Assembly: GCF_014197245.1 (NCBI RefSeq)
Contig: NZ_JACIFF010000007.1
Coordinates: forward strand, 124,001 to 188,000
DNA length: 64,000 nt
Source of the DNA: Neolewinella aquimaris
Lineage (GTDB): Bacteria > Bacteroidota > Bacteroidia > Chitinophagales > Saprospiraceae
Reading direction: 5' to 3'
The translations under genes were made by a program, and so were the position numbers. Positions 44,292-53,294 of this stretch are shown piece by piece. Numbering within the stretch: the stretch's first letter is position 1; each line of letters opens with the position of its first letter. A model generated the notes under the pieces. That model did no database searches. It worked only from the letters and a program-made list of their open reading frames with translations, and was not told where the DNA came from.

Positions 44292-45848
44292 CTACTGTTC
44301 CGCCCTGCTGCGGATCTTACGACCATCGGGTGAGGTTATTTCCAGGTTCTCCAGAACGATCTGCCATAGGATTTCGTACGGAATCACCTCCGAACTATTG
44401 GCACGCCCCAGTTTTCTCGCCTGGGGGCTTATCATCTTCTGGTAAGTTTTGCCCGACTTTCTTACCGTAGCCGCGCGGTGGAAGTTGCACTTTTCCGCGG
44501 TCAACAGTAGCTTAAAGAAGCAGTTGTTTCGTAAATTCTCGTTGTTCATCAGGTAACGGCTTCCGTACCGGATGAGCGCGTCGGTCCGGTCGATAATCTT
44601 GCTGTACTGATCGTTGATGATGAAAAAGATGACCTGTAGAATCAGGATCTGAATGTTCATCCCCTGCTTGTCCTTAGAATAAGAGGGAACATTATTGACA
44701 AACTTGTACAGCTTGAAATCCGGTAACGTCCCCCTGGTTTGGCTGAGGTCGACCTTTCCCGCCATCACCAGCAAATTGATGTACGCCTCCAGGATCAACC
44801 AGTACTCCACGTGCTGGGGAGTAAGCAGCCGGTTTAGGGTCCTCCGGTTTACCATGGCCAGTTGCTCGTAGGCGTACTCAAAGTTGCCGGTTTGCAGCCC
44901 CAGCGTAATGGCGTATTCCGATAGCTTGATGTGGTTGATGGATTCCTTGGGCACCATCATATCCGCTCGCTTCACCTGGATGACGCCCTCCTCGAAGTCC
45001 CTAAGCTTCACGGAGCACTCTACCCGCGTCAGGGCCATCAGACTCAACGACTGCTGTCCCGCGCCTTTGCACTTTCTGAGCACCTCCTCGGCTTCGTTGG
45101 CTATTTTGATCGCATCGCTGTACTTACCTAGTAGTGTAAGTCCGTGGACCTTCATAATGTAAAACATGGCCTGCATGGCCGACACCCGGGGGTAGCGCTT
45201 GACCGCGTGCTCGTACTGGGCAACAAAAGTGCTGACCTTCTGGCCAATTTCGTTAGGAAGCAGTTTGTGGGCGTAGATCATTCCCCGCATCTCCCGGTAA
45301 CCGCTCGATACCTGATTCAGTACATTCTCAGCATCGGCGTAGTGATCCGCAAGCTCCTGGTACTTAAGGAACTGCTTTTCATCAAAGCCCACCCCTAGGT
45401 ACAGACTCGCCAGGATAGAAGTAAGCCGGCTATTGATCGGCAGAATCTCATAGTCCTGCACCCGGCGTAAGGTGGTGTGCGCCAAATATTTGACGCTGTG
45501 CCAGGCGCGGCGGGTCAGCAATAGGCTGATCAGGTTCAACTGCCGGTAGCCGTTTACCTGGGCATCGTCGTAAGTTTTGTAGTTGGCCGAGTAGACGTTG
45601 TCATCCATCACGGCCGTTGTGATCAGATCGCGCAGCCTTCCTTTAAGTGCCCGGTATGCGGGATGGCGGGAATCGTACTCCGCTCCGTACAACTCGGCAA
45701 CGATCTTGTCTTCGGACAAATCCGTCTTCGCCATCAGCCCGTGAAGTTGAGCGATCATCGACTCCTTCCCCTTAGTGTGGCTTATTTTTAGCAGCTTCGC
45801 CACCTTTTTTGAGGAGGCTATGTCCAGAAGCTCTCTAATATCTTGCAT
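44292..45848 (-). CDS. TPR-like all-helical protein, convergent to the repeat cassette
   Basis: A 518-residue soluble protein, predicted almost wholly helical. Paired-helix segments such as LLGKYSDAIKIANEAEEVL, KLRDFEEGVIQVKRADMMV and TGNFEYAYEQLAMVNRRTL (about residues 235-340) look like tetratricopeptide repeats. The N-terminal 130 residues are charged and helical with no clear DNA-binding motif; the C-terminus is basic. No family is recognised. Its 3' end faces the repeat-protein cassette. TPR proteins bind short peptides in known systems (e.g. Rap/PlcR-type receptors of Firmicutes); a link to the MVEDIIL or IVVEDIITR peptides is only a hypothesis from position. Confidence 0.8.
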   Translation of the reverse strand: MQDIRELLDIASSKKVAKLLKISHTKGKESMIAQLHGLMAKTDLSEDKIVAELYGAEYDSRHPAYRALKGRLRDLITTAVMDDNVYSANYKTYDDAQVNGYRQLNLISLLLTRRAWHSVKYLAHTTLRRVQDYEILPINSRLTSILASLYLGVGFDEKQFLKYQELADHYADAENVLNQVSSGYREMRGMIYAHKLLPNEIGQKVSTFVAQYEHAVKRYPRVSAMQAMFYIMKVHGLTLLGKYSDAIKIANEAEEVLRKCKGAGQQSLSLMALTRVECSVKLRDFEEGVIQVKRADMMVPKESINHIKLSEYAITLGLQTGNFEYAYEQLAMVNRRTLNRLLTPQHVEYWLILEAYINLLVMAGKVDLSQTRGTLPDFKLYKFVNNVPSYSKDKQGMNIQILILQVIFFIINDQYSKIIDRTDALIRYGSRYLMNNENLRNNCFFKLLLTAEKCNFHRAATVRKSGKTYQKMISPQARKLGRANSSEVIPYEILWQIVLENLEITSPDGRKIRSRAEQ

Positions 45849-45928
45849 GAGGATGTTTAAAAACCGTGGATATGGGTCAAATCTTACCTCATCAAAGTAC
45901 AGTAAATCAGCGAATTACCAAAACTAGG

Positions 45929-45955
45929 CAAAAAAAAAGCACCTGTTTAGGTGCT
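45929..45955 (-). terminator. Minus-strand rho-independent terminator
   Basis: AGCACC (45938-45943) and GGTGCT (45950-45955) form a short stem followed on the minus strand by a run of nine T. It could end transcription arriving from porP (ending at 46358) and separate it from the TPR-like gene, whose start is 80 bases further on. Confidence 0.6.
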
Positions 45956-45998
45956 GCGAAAACGCGTAAGGTGCTTCTTTTTCGGTACCCCCTCACGC

Positions 45999-46006
45999 TA
46001 TATTTG
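45999..46006 (+). promoter_or_regulatory. -7 element upstream of the ncRNA candidate
   Basis: TATATTTG matches TAnnTTTG on the plus strand in a gene-free stretch; no good TTG is found at -33. Transcription from here would run about 225 bases to the terminator at 46203-46237 without a gene-sized frame (only a ten-codon frame, 46069-46101, MKLCLFIVSL). Confidence 0.35.
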
Positions 46007-46100
46007 TATCATCAACAGGGAAAAACACCTAAGACCGCCCATAGCGGCGAAATTTATTCTTGAGTTTTATGAAATTGTGTTTGTTCATAGTGTCTCTTTA

Positions 46101-46237
46101 GTTATAATTCGCAACCCTTGAATGTGGGGTTTATAGCATCAAAGGAGTGGTTGACATAACTAGCCTCGTGTCAACTAACCGGTTTAGCGAACTTATAACG
46201 ACAGCGCCAACCGCTTTTCGGTTGGCGCTATTTTTTT
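46101..46237 (+). ncRNA. Candidate structured non-coding RNA with intrinsic terminator
   Basis: GTTATAATTCGC (46101-46112) pairs with GCGAACTTATAAC (46187-46199) with one bulged C. Inside, AACCC/GGGTT (about 46113-46132) and GTTGACA/TGTCAAC (about 46150-46174) form two hairpins, giving a three-way junction. Directly after it, AGCGCCAACCG (46203-46213) pairs with CGGTTGGCGCT (46219-46229), followed by a run of seven T: a strong plus-strand terminator with no gene upstream on that strand. This is the layout of an independent small RNA. It does not show tmRNA, RNase P or SRP RNA signatures; a 6S-type RNA cannot be excluded. Confidence 0.55.
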
Positions 46238-46357
46238 GTCCGTTCACCCGCTGGGGGCAAATCTAATTATTCACGAGCACTTATCCCGGAATTATCGGTA
46301 CATCACCCCATAAATTGGGCTAATTATCGAAATTTAAACCAAAAAAGGCCGTTTGGC

Positions 46358-47368
46358 CTACCGAAACATGCCCATACAGTCGTTGTAGCGGTCGGCATGC
46401 CGCCTCCGCTGTACCTCCTTGCTGTCCCCAAAATCAAAAGCGACGCTTACCTCAAAGGTTGGCCCGATGCCGCCCGGCACTCCCCGTAGTCCCGAAACAA
46501 CGGAATCGTAGCTGACCCCGATCTTCAGCACATCCTGACGAAAGGATATGGAACCGATAAACCCGTCCGGATTGCCAAACGCGTGGCGGTACCATCCCCC
46601 CAGGGCAAAATTGCCGTATCCGAAGTAAGTCCCAAAGTTGAGTTGCCGAAAGCTCGCCTGCTTGGTATACAGGAGGTTGGGTGTTACGTAAACTGGCCGG
46701 CGGAGGTTGCTGTATCGCTTCACGTCAAGCTGGATCCCCCCGTGCACGCTCAATCGCTGGGGCCGACCGGCATACAGGTTGTTATCCAGGGCCAGCAGCC
46801 CCTCGTCCGGGCGGTTCAGGTGCTCGACGCTGAACCCTCCGTAAAGGTTCTTTCCGTAAAAGAGGACACCCGACCCCAGATCCGCCGACGTTTTCGATAA
46901 GTTCTCCAGTTGCTCCTCCGTCACACCGTCCACGCCCCCGGCCGGGTCGATGACGTCACCAAACAGCAGGCCGCTAAAATCCAATCTACTGGCCAGCAGC
47001 CCGGCACTCAGTCCGATTCGGGCGTGCATCTCCTGACCCAACCTGATGTCATAAGCGTACACAAAAGCGACCTGGGTAGTGCGGTACAGTCCTTCCAGCT
47101 GGCTGTCGGTGAGGGCTCGAAACCCAACACTCGAAGGACTTCCGTTCACGGGTAGTTCCAGGCTGGCGGCAAAGGTTTGAAACGCACTGGGGTAGCTGGT
47201 GTGCTGGCTCCGGTAGTTCATCGTGATCCGCGGCGCGACACTTACCCCGGTGAAGGCTGGATTCAGCTGCATCGGGGAGGCGTAAAACTGAGAAAACACG
47301 GCGTCCTGTCCGAAACCGGTGTTCGGGCTTAGTAACCCCAGGATCAGAACCGCTAGCAGTGTACGCAT
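46358..47368 (-). CDS. porP: PorP/SprF family T9SS outer-membrane protein
   Basis: PorP/SprF proteins are outer-membrane barrels that help T9SS substrates reach the cell surface. The 336-residue protein has a signal peptide (LLAVLILGLLSPNTGFGQ) and the defining start of the mature part, DAVFSQFYASPMQLNPAFTG, followed by RITMNYRSQ and a C-terminal VSVAFDFGD. It is divergent from porU with 154 bases between. The 45849-46357 stretch downstream holds the terminator, promoter element and ncRNA candidate described separately. Confidence 0.93.
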   Translation of the reverse strand: MRTLLAVLILGLLSPNTGFGQDAVFSQFYASPMQLNPAFTGVSVAPRITMNYRSQHTSYPSAFQTFAASLELPVNGSPSSVGFRALTDSQLEGLYRTTQVAFVYAYDIRLGQEMHARIGLSAGLLASRLDFSGLLFGDVIDPAGGVDGVTEEQLENLSKTSADLGSGVLFYGKNLYGGFSVEHLNRPDEGLLALDNNLYAGRPQRLSVHGGIQLDVKRYSNLRRPVYVTPNLLYTKQASFRQLNFGTYFGYGNFALGGWYRHAFGNPDGFIGSISFRQDVLKIGVSYDSVVSGLRGVPGGIGPTFEVSVAFDFGDSKEVQRRRHADRYNDCMGMFR

Positions 47369-47522
47369 GCCTAAAGCTAACTTTCCGCATGCCGCTATCC
47401 AAACGGCACATACATGGCGTCGGCCCTACGACAGCGACCACGCGCGCGCCCCCAATGTGGCGCTCCCGAACAACGTTTCCCCCCGCGCGGTGTATCTTAT
47501 TCTTGTGCCCTAATGCCGGAAT

Positions 47523-50500
47523 ATGCCGAAGCCGATCCTTCTTATCTTTTTCTGTTGCCTTTCATTCGTTTTACCGGCCCAGCTGCAGGTTCGTCAGCAG
47601 TTGAACTGGCAACCCGCCCAGACGATCGAGTGGGAAGGGGCGCGTCGCGTCGTGCTGTCGTATACCCTGGGCGGGGACGCAGGAGCAGAGAAATCTGGCG
47701 AATTGCCGGCCTTCGTTCACACCTTTCCGGTTTCTTCCGGTACCACCATGGAGGTCACCGTCACTAGCATGGAAACGGAAAACTTTACTCCCCCCGCCGG
47801 CTTTTCCGCGGAGCCGGAGGCTGAATTTAGCTTCATCTACGGAGCCAGCCCGCAACCCGAAGGCTGGCTCGGCAAGGTCAGCGGTCCGTCGATCATCCGT
47901 TCGGAGGGTGGCCTTCAGCGACTGGTGTCCGTCGAGTTGTCACTGACTCCGACTTCCGCCGCGGTCACGGGAAGCGGCCGGTCTACGTTCGCCGCCAATT
48001 CCGTCCTCCGGGAGGGTGACATCTACCGCTTCGCGGTACCCGAAACCGGAATGTATAAGCTGACTCGCGACTTTCTGGCGAACGAGCTCAAAGTAAGCGG
48101 GCTAGAGAACGTGGACCCCCGGGACATTAAAGTGTACGGACAACGGGGCGGAATGCTGCCGGAGATCAACAACATCACCCCACCCGATGACCTGTACGAA
48201 CAAGCCATCACCATCGAGGGCGAAGGTGACGGCCGATTCGATGGCGGCGACTTCATTCTGCTCTACGCCGAGGGCCCCGATGAACGCTCGTACGAAGCCC
48301 TGACCGATCGCTTCACCTTCACCAAGAACATCTATACCGATAAGAATTACTACTTCCTGCAAATCGGCACCGCCGGCCGGGGCAAGCGCGTCAGCACCCT
48401 CCCATCAGCCACGGGTGGAACGGCGGTCGACAGTTACGACGCGCTTTTCCGCTTTGAGGAAGACCGGTACAACGTACTCCACGAAATAGGCGGCAACAGC
48501 CACGGTTCGGGACAGAGCTGGTTCGGTGAGTTTTTCAAGGTCTCCCGCGATCGCAATTACCCCAACCTGGCAAGCTTTCCTGACGTCGTTGCCACGGAGC
48601 CACTCCGCGTGCGTGCCCGCATGGGACTACGGACGGAAGCCAGCAGCCGGTTCTTTTTGGAGGTGAACGGTCAGGAGCTCAGCAGCTTCGGCGCATCACC
48701 GGTCGTGTTCGGAGCCCAGGAGCAACGGTCCGCCGTAATTCCGACGGAGTTGGTTGGCAGCGTGAACCAGGCTACCGAACGCGTTGACGTTAAACTTAGC
48801 TACCCCAACCAGGCCGGCAGCGGCCAGAGTGAAGGTTGGCTGGACTGGATTCAGTTGAGGGCGCGTCGACGACTGAGTTTCGCCGGTCAAAATCAATTCT
48901 CCTTCCGGGACACGCGCACAATCGACCAGATCAGTGTAACCTTCCGATTGCTCAATCCTCCGACTGGCGCGCGGGTCTGGCGGGTCGATGGCCCCGATGT
49001 CCGGCAGGCCGAACTAAGTGGAGACAGCTTTTCCGCACCGGCGGGTGGCACCCTGTTTGAATACGTAGCTTTCCTTCCCGGCGCTGCCCTGCTTACTCCG
49101 ACGGCCATCGGTAGGGTAGAAAACCAAAACCTGCATGCGATCGACCGGGCCGATATGATCATCGTTGCGCACAAAGACTTTTTACCCCAGGCCGAAGTAC
49201 TGGCGGAACACCGCCGGACGCACAATGGCTATACTACTCACCTGGTTACGACCCAACAGATTTACAATGAGTTCAGCAGCGGCCGTGATGATGCGGCGGC
49301 TATCCGAAATTTCGTGCGCATGGTGTATGAGCGCGATCCCGGACTTAAACATCTGCTGCTATTCGGAGACGGCAGTTTCGACCACCGCAACATCTACAAA
49401 CTCGGCAGCAACTTCATTCCGGTGTACGAACACCAGGGTGCCTTTACCGAAGTCAAAAGCTTTCCGGCCGATGATTTTTTCGGGATCATGCTGCCCGCTG
49501 CCAGCGATCAACCCCTCGGGCCCGACCTGAGTGTCGCGGTGGGCCGCTTGCCGGTAAAGTCCGCCGATGAGGCGGGCCCTGTAGTGGACAAACTTATTCG
49601 CTACGACCAGGACCCCTCCGCCCTGGGAGATTGGCGGACCCGCATGGTGTTTGTCGGTGACGATGAGGACGACGGTAAGCACACGATAGATGTCAACCGG
49701 GTAGCCAACGCCGTAAAGGAAAGAAAGCCCGATCTGAATTTCGACAAGCTGTACTTCGATCTGTTCCCCCAGCAAAGCCTTTCCGCGGGCGACCGCTTTC
49801 CGGACATCACCGAAGGGCTGGACCGCGCCGTCTTCCGTGGTGCCCTGGCAGTGACCTACCTCGGGCACGGTGGCCCCCGTGGCTGGGCTCAGGAACGCGT
49901 ACTCACCATCCCCCAGATTCGCAACTGGACCCGCCCCGTCAATTCGGTCGACCCCATCCAACCGCCCGTGTTCATCACCGCGACCTGCACCTTTAGTGAT
50001 TATGACGACGCCTCTTTTGTGAGTGCCGGCGAGGAAGCCTTCCTGACCCCCCGCGGCGGGGTTATTGCGCTCATGACCACCACCAGACCGGTGTTCGCCA
50101 CCCGCAACTACGAGCTCACTAACAATACGGTGCAGGCAATGCTGGACCGTCCCGATGGTTCCTGGCGCAGCCTGGGCGACATCATCCGCATCGCGAAGAA
50201 TGAAACCACGCCCGTCGATCGGGGCTTCCTGTCCGGGGATACCGAAAACGCCCGCAAGTTTACTTTGCTAGGGGACCCGGCAACGGTGATCGCCTTTCCG
50301 CGCCACGGCGTCCGGACTACGATGATTGATTCCATGTCCACCGATACGGTACGTCTGGACACCGTGCGGGCACTACAGAAGATGCGGATCAGTGGAGAGA
50401 TCATCGATGTAAACGGTAACCTATTGAGTGATTTTAATGGTCAGGTTTACCCAACCATTTATGATAAGGCACAGACCATCCCGACGCTTCAGCAGGATCC

Positions 50501-51404
50501 CAGCAGCCCGCTGATCGAGGTAGAAGTCCAACGCAACATCGTTTTCCGGGGCCGTGCCACGGTCACCGCCGGGAAGTTCTCCTTCGAGTTCGTCGTACCG
50601 AACGACATCGACTATACGTTCGGGGCCGGCAAGATCAGCTACTACGCTGCCGACAAGGACCAATTTACCGACGCAGCCGGCTATTATGACCGACTCATCA
50701 TCGGGGGTACCGACGGGGGAGCTACGGCAAATGACGAAGGTCCCACCGTCGAGGTATATCTCGACAACACGGATTTCGTGGCCGGCGGTCAGGTAGCGGA
50801 AGATCCCGTACTGCTCCTACACCTTAGTGACGATCTGGGCATTAACGTGACCGGCAACAGCATCGGCCACGATCTGGAGGCCGTGTTGGATGAAGATACC
50901 CGCAATGCGATCGTGCTCAACGACTACTACGAGGCCGACGTGGATAATTTCCGTAGTGGTAAAGTTCGCTACCCCCTCTTCGACCTAACTCCCGGATTGC
51001 ACAAAGTAACCGTACGGGCCTGGGACGTCGCCAACAACAGCACGGTAGCTACAACGGAATTCTTGGTTGCTACGGACATCGGGGACGCGCTGACGCGTGT
51101 GTTCAACTACCCCAATCCCTTTACCACGAACACCTGTTTTCAGTTTGACCATACCCTGATCGGCCAAAATGTAGAAGCGATCGTGCAGATCTTTACCGTT
51201 AACGGCCGATTGGTGAAGACCATCGAGCGACCCTTCCAGTTCAGTGACGGTTCGATCCGGCAGGACGACTGCATCGAGTGGGACGGCCTGGATGACTACG
51301 GCGATCAATTGGCCCGGGGCGTGTACCTCTACCAGATTCGACTACGTGGCGATGGAACGAACGTTGTCAATGGGGAACTGGAGAAGTTAGTGATCCTGCG
51401 GTAA
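47523..51404 (+). CDS. porU: T9SS sortase PorU (C25 cysteine peptidase family)
   Basis: PorU cuts the C-terminal signal from T9SS cargo at the cell surface and attaches the cargo to lipopolysaccharide. The 1293-residue protein has a signal peptide, a long N-terminal region, and the gingipain-type C25 domain (about 560-950) with the catalytic pair His782 in TYLGHGGPRGWAQ and Cys822 in ITATCTFSDYDD. The C-terminus carries an FlgD/T9SS-type domain (FNYPNPFTTNTCFQF, then ending LEKLVILR). It faces away from porP. Start at ATG 47523; the signal peptide begins at once (MPKPILLIFFCCLSFVLPA). Confidence 0.95.
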   Translation: MPKPILLIFFCCLSFVLPAQLQVRQQLNWQPAQTIEWEGARRVVLSYTLGGDAGAEKSGELPAFVHTFPVSSGTTMEVTVTSMETENFTPPAGFSAEPEAEFSFIYGASPQPEGWLGKVSGPSIIRSEGGLQRLVSVELSLTPTSAAVTGSGRSTFAANSVLREGDIYRFAVPETGMYKLTRDFLANELKVSGLENVDPRDIKVYGQRGGMLPEINNITPPDDLYEQAITIEGEGDGRFDGGDFILLYAEGPDERSYEALTDRFTFTKNIYTDKNYYFLQIGTAGRGKRVSTLPSATGGTAVDSYDALFRFEEDRYNVLHEIGGNSHGSGQSWFGEFFKVSRDRNYPNLASFPDVVATEPLRVRARMGLRTEASSRFFLEVNGQELSSFGASPVVFGAQEQRSAVIPTELVGSVNQATERVDVKLSYPNQAGSGQSEGWLDWIQLRARRRLSFAGQNQFSFRDTRTIDQISVTFRLLNPPTGARVWRVDGPDVRQAELSGDSFSAPAGGTLFEYVAFLPGAALLTPTAIGRVENQNLHAIDRADMIIVAHKDFLPQAEVLAEHRRTHNGYTTHLVTTQQIYNEFSSGRDDAAAIRNFVRMVYERDPGLKHLLLFGDGSFDHRNIYKLGSNFIPVYEHQGAFTEVKSFPADDFFGIMLPAASDQPLGPDLSVAVGRLPVKSADEAGPVVDKLIRYDQDPSALGDWRTRMVFVGDDEDDGKHTIDVNRVANAVKERKPDLNFDKLYFDLFPQQSLSAGDRFPDITEGLDRAVFRGALAVTYLGHGGPRGWAQERVLTIPQIRNWTRPVNSVDPIQPPVFITATCTFSDYDDASFVSAGEEAFLTPRGGVIALMTTTRPVFATRNYELTNNTVQAMLDRPDGSWRSLGDIIRIAKNETTPVDRGFLSGDTENARKFTLLGDPATVIAFPRHGVRTTMIDSMSTDTVRLDTVRALQKMRISGEIIDVNGNLLSDFNGQVYPTIYDKAQTIPTLQQDPSSPLIEVEVQRNIVFRGRATVTAGKFSFEFVVPNDIDYTFGAGKISYYAADKDQFTDAAGYYDRLIIGGTDGGATANDEGPTVEVYLDNTDFVAGGQVAEDPVLLLHLSDDLGINVTGNSIGHDLEAVLDEDTRNAIVLNDYYEADVDNFRSGKVRYPLFDLTPGLHKVTVRAWDVANNSTVATTEFLVATDIGDALTRVFNYPNPFTTNTCFQFDHTLIGQNVEAIVQIFTVNGRLVKTIERPFQFSDGSIRQDDCIEWDGLDDYGDQLARGVYLYQIRLRGDGTNVVNGELEKLVILR

Positions 51405-51445
51405 CAGCTTTCCGCTTGCAGTCATTCTACAGGTGCAAAAAAAGA

Positions 51446-51489
51446 GGGGAAGCCACGTGTGCTCCGACTGGAACACTTGTGACTTCCCC
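51446..51489 (-). terminator. Terminator of the susC-susD operon
   Basis: GGGGAAG (51446-51452) and CTTCCCC (51483-51489) close a long imperfect stem. On the minus strand a CTCTTTTTTT tail follows. It ends the minus-strand SusC/SusD transcript 40 bases after the susD stop and also lies 42 bases after porU. Confidence 0.7.
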
Positions 51490-51528
51490 CCTCGAGAGGC
51501 AGTATTACCGCGTGAGCAGAATTAACGG

Positions 51529-53271
51529 CTAGTTATATCCGGGATTCTGCGGAAGGACCGCCGATCCCTGAAGGTCAATCTGACTCTGAGGAATGGGGTA
51601 GAAAAGATCCTGTGGCGTAGTGAAATCCGCGCCGCCGTAGGGGCCGGGCAGGAACTGCTTCTCAAAAGCGATGATGCGGTCCAGTTCTGACTCAGCCTTA
51701 CCCCAGCGACGAAGATCGAAGAAGCGGTGTCCTTCTCCACTCAGTTCGAGTTTACGTTCGAAGTGAAGAGCGGTACGCGCCTCGTCCGCACTGGCGAAAC
51801 TGGAGTACTGGGCAATGTTGTAGTTAGCGGCCTCAGAACCGTCATCCTTCTTCAGGATGCTTGCGCTATTGCCAGCGCGGGCGCGAACCTGGTTGATGAG
51901 TTCCAATCCGCCGGCGAGGTCACCTGTTTCAATTTTAGCTTCGGCGAGCATGAGCAACAGGTCAGAAAAGCGGATGATGTTGTAATTCATCGAGCCGTAG
52001 CCGCGAGTCCACGAGGTACCATCGGTGAAACTTCCTTCCTGACTAGCGTAGTAAACAAACTTCTTCGGCGAGTAAGGACCTCCATTGCTCTGGAGACGAA
52101 TCCAAAACTTACCGGGGTGTGGGCCCCAACCGAGGTATGGAATACCACGACGACCTACACTGTGATCGAGGCGGGGATCTACCTCCTCATTGCCAGGAGT
52201 ATATGCATCGCCACCTTCTACCCCGAAGTCAGTCTTGAGGCGGTTGGCCTCACTGTTGTAGCTGTTATCCAGAAAAGGAAGACCGCTATTCGTACGGAAC
52301 GAATTAGCAATGTCGAAAGTAGGCTGGAAGAAACCACAGCAGTTACCGGGTCCGCTGGATCCCGTATTGTGGGGGAAGTTCAGTACGAAGTCCGGATTAG
52401 CTACGTTGGTAGTACCGCTATTAGCCGCTGCCTGGACGGCAAAAACAGATTCCTGGCTATTGTCGAATTCAGCATTGAAAGCGTCGGCGTAGTTGTCCAG
52501 TAGGCCATACTCCTGACCATTGGCCGTTTGGCCGTTGTCAACCACATTCTGCAGCAGAGCCTTGGCGGGCTCCCACTTGCCCTGATACAGCAACGTTTTG
52601 CCGAGGTAAGCACCGGCAGCCCACTTGTTGGCACGGCCGGCGTCGGCCATTACCTCGGGTAGGTTGTCGTAGGCGTACTGAAAGTCTGCCTCAATTTTAT
52701 CCCAGTTTGAAGAGGAAACGACTTGCTGCTGCTCTTCCACCGTTAGACCGGGTGTCAGAAAAGGAGCTTGGTCAAAAGAGATTTGCAGCTGAAAGTAGTA
52801 GTGGGCACGTAGAAAACGAGCTTCGCCTTCCAGGCGGGTGGCATCGGATTCTCGCAGCAGGGGATCATCGACGGCGGCAGCTAGCAGCGTTAGTGCCTGG
52901 TTAGACCGGGCAACACCTTCGAATAGCCCGTTCCAGCGGTCACTCGGGATCCGGGAAGTGGGGTTAAGGCTGTAACGGACCAGGTCATTGATGTCTGAAA
53001 AGTCACCATCTTCCGTTCCTTTATTCGCATCGCCGCCCTGGATGGAGCCGTTGGCCCAGTTGGAAGCACCACCGAAGTAGTTGCCCCGTCCTCCCAGTTG
53101 GGCGTAGGCACCCAGAACTACACCCTCTACACCTGCCTTGGTGGCGAGTACGGAGGGAGCAAGTGCGCCGCGGGGCGCAACTTCCAAAAATTCATCTTTA
53201 CAGGTGAACAGGAGACCTCCGAGGAGGAGAGCACCCAGCGCGATGCTGGGAAGTCTTTTATATAATCGCAT
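51529..53271 (-). CDS. RagB/SusD-family nutrient-uptake lipoprotein
   Basis: SusD-like proteins sit on the outer face of the outer membrane and close over a SusC-like transporter to capture oligosaccharides or peptides. The 580-residue protein has a lipoprotein signal ending LLFTC, the helical TPR-type N-terminal part with ARFLRAHYYFQLQISF, and the C-terminal signature LELINQVRARAG, FERKLELSGEGHRFFDLRRWG and QDLFYPIPQSQIDLQ. It follows the susC-like gene by 23 bases. Substrate is unknown; no glycoside hydrolase is nearby. Confidence 0.95.
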   Translation of the reverse strand: MRLYKRLPSIALGALLLGGLLFTCKDEFLEVAPRGALAPSVLATKAGVEGVVLGAYAQLGGRGNYFGGASNWANGSIQGGDANKGTEDGDFSDINDLVRYSLNPTSRIPSDRWNGLFEGVARSNQALTLLAAAVDDPLLRESDATRLEGEARFLRAHYYFQLQISFDQAPFLTPGLTVEEQQQVVSSSNWDKIEADFQYAYDNLPEVMADAGRANKWAAGAYLGKTLLYQGKWEPAKALLQNVVDNGQTANGQEYGLLDNYADAFNAEFDNSQESVFAVQAAANSGTTNVANPDFVLNFPHNTGSSGPGNCCGFFQPTFDIANSFRTNSGLPFLDNSYNSEANRLKTDFGVEGGDAYTPGNEEVDPRLDHSVGRRGIPYLGWGPHPGKFWIRLQSNGGPYSPKKFVYYASQEGSFTDGTSWTRGYGSMNYNIIRFSDLLLMLAEAKIETGDLAGGLELINQVRARAGNSASILKKDDGSEAANYNIAQYSSFASADEARTALHFERKLELSGEGHRFFDLRRWGKAESELDRIIAFEKQFLPGPYGGADFTTPQDLFYPIPQSQIDLQGSAVLPQNPGYN

Positions 53272-53294
53272 GATATATGTTTTACTAGTTGTGA

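Noticed and set aside
44256-44333. 25-codon frame MENIYPAF... after the second micro-ORF
   Set aside because: It overlaps the 3' end of the TPR-like gene, has no link to the repeat unit, and is of a length expected by chance.
46069-46101. Ten-codon frame MKLCLFIVSL in the ncRNA leader
   Set aside because: Too short to support alone and with no second copy; kept only as a note to the RNA candidate.
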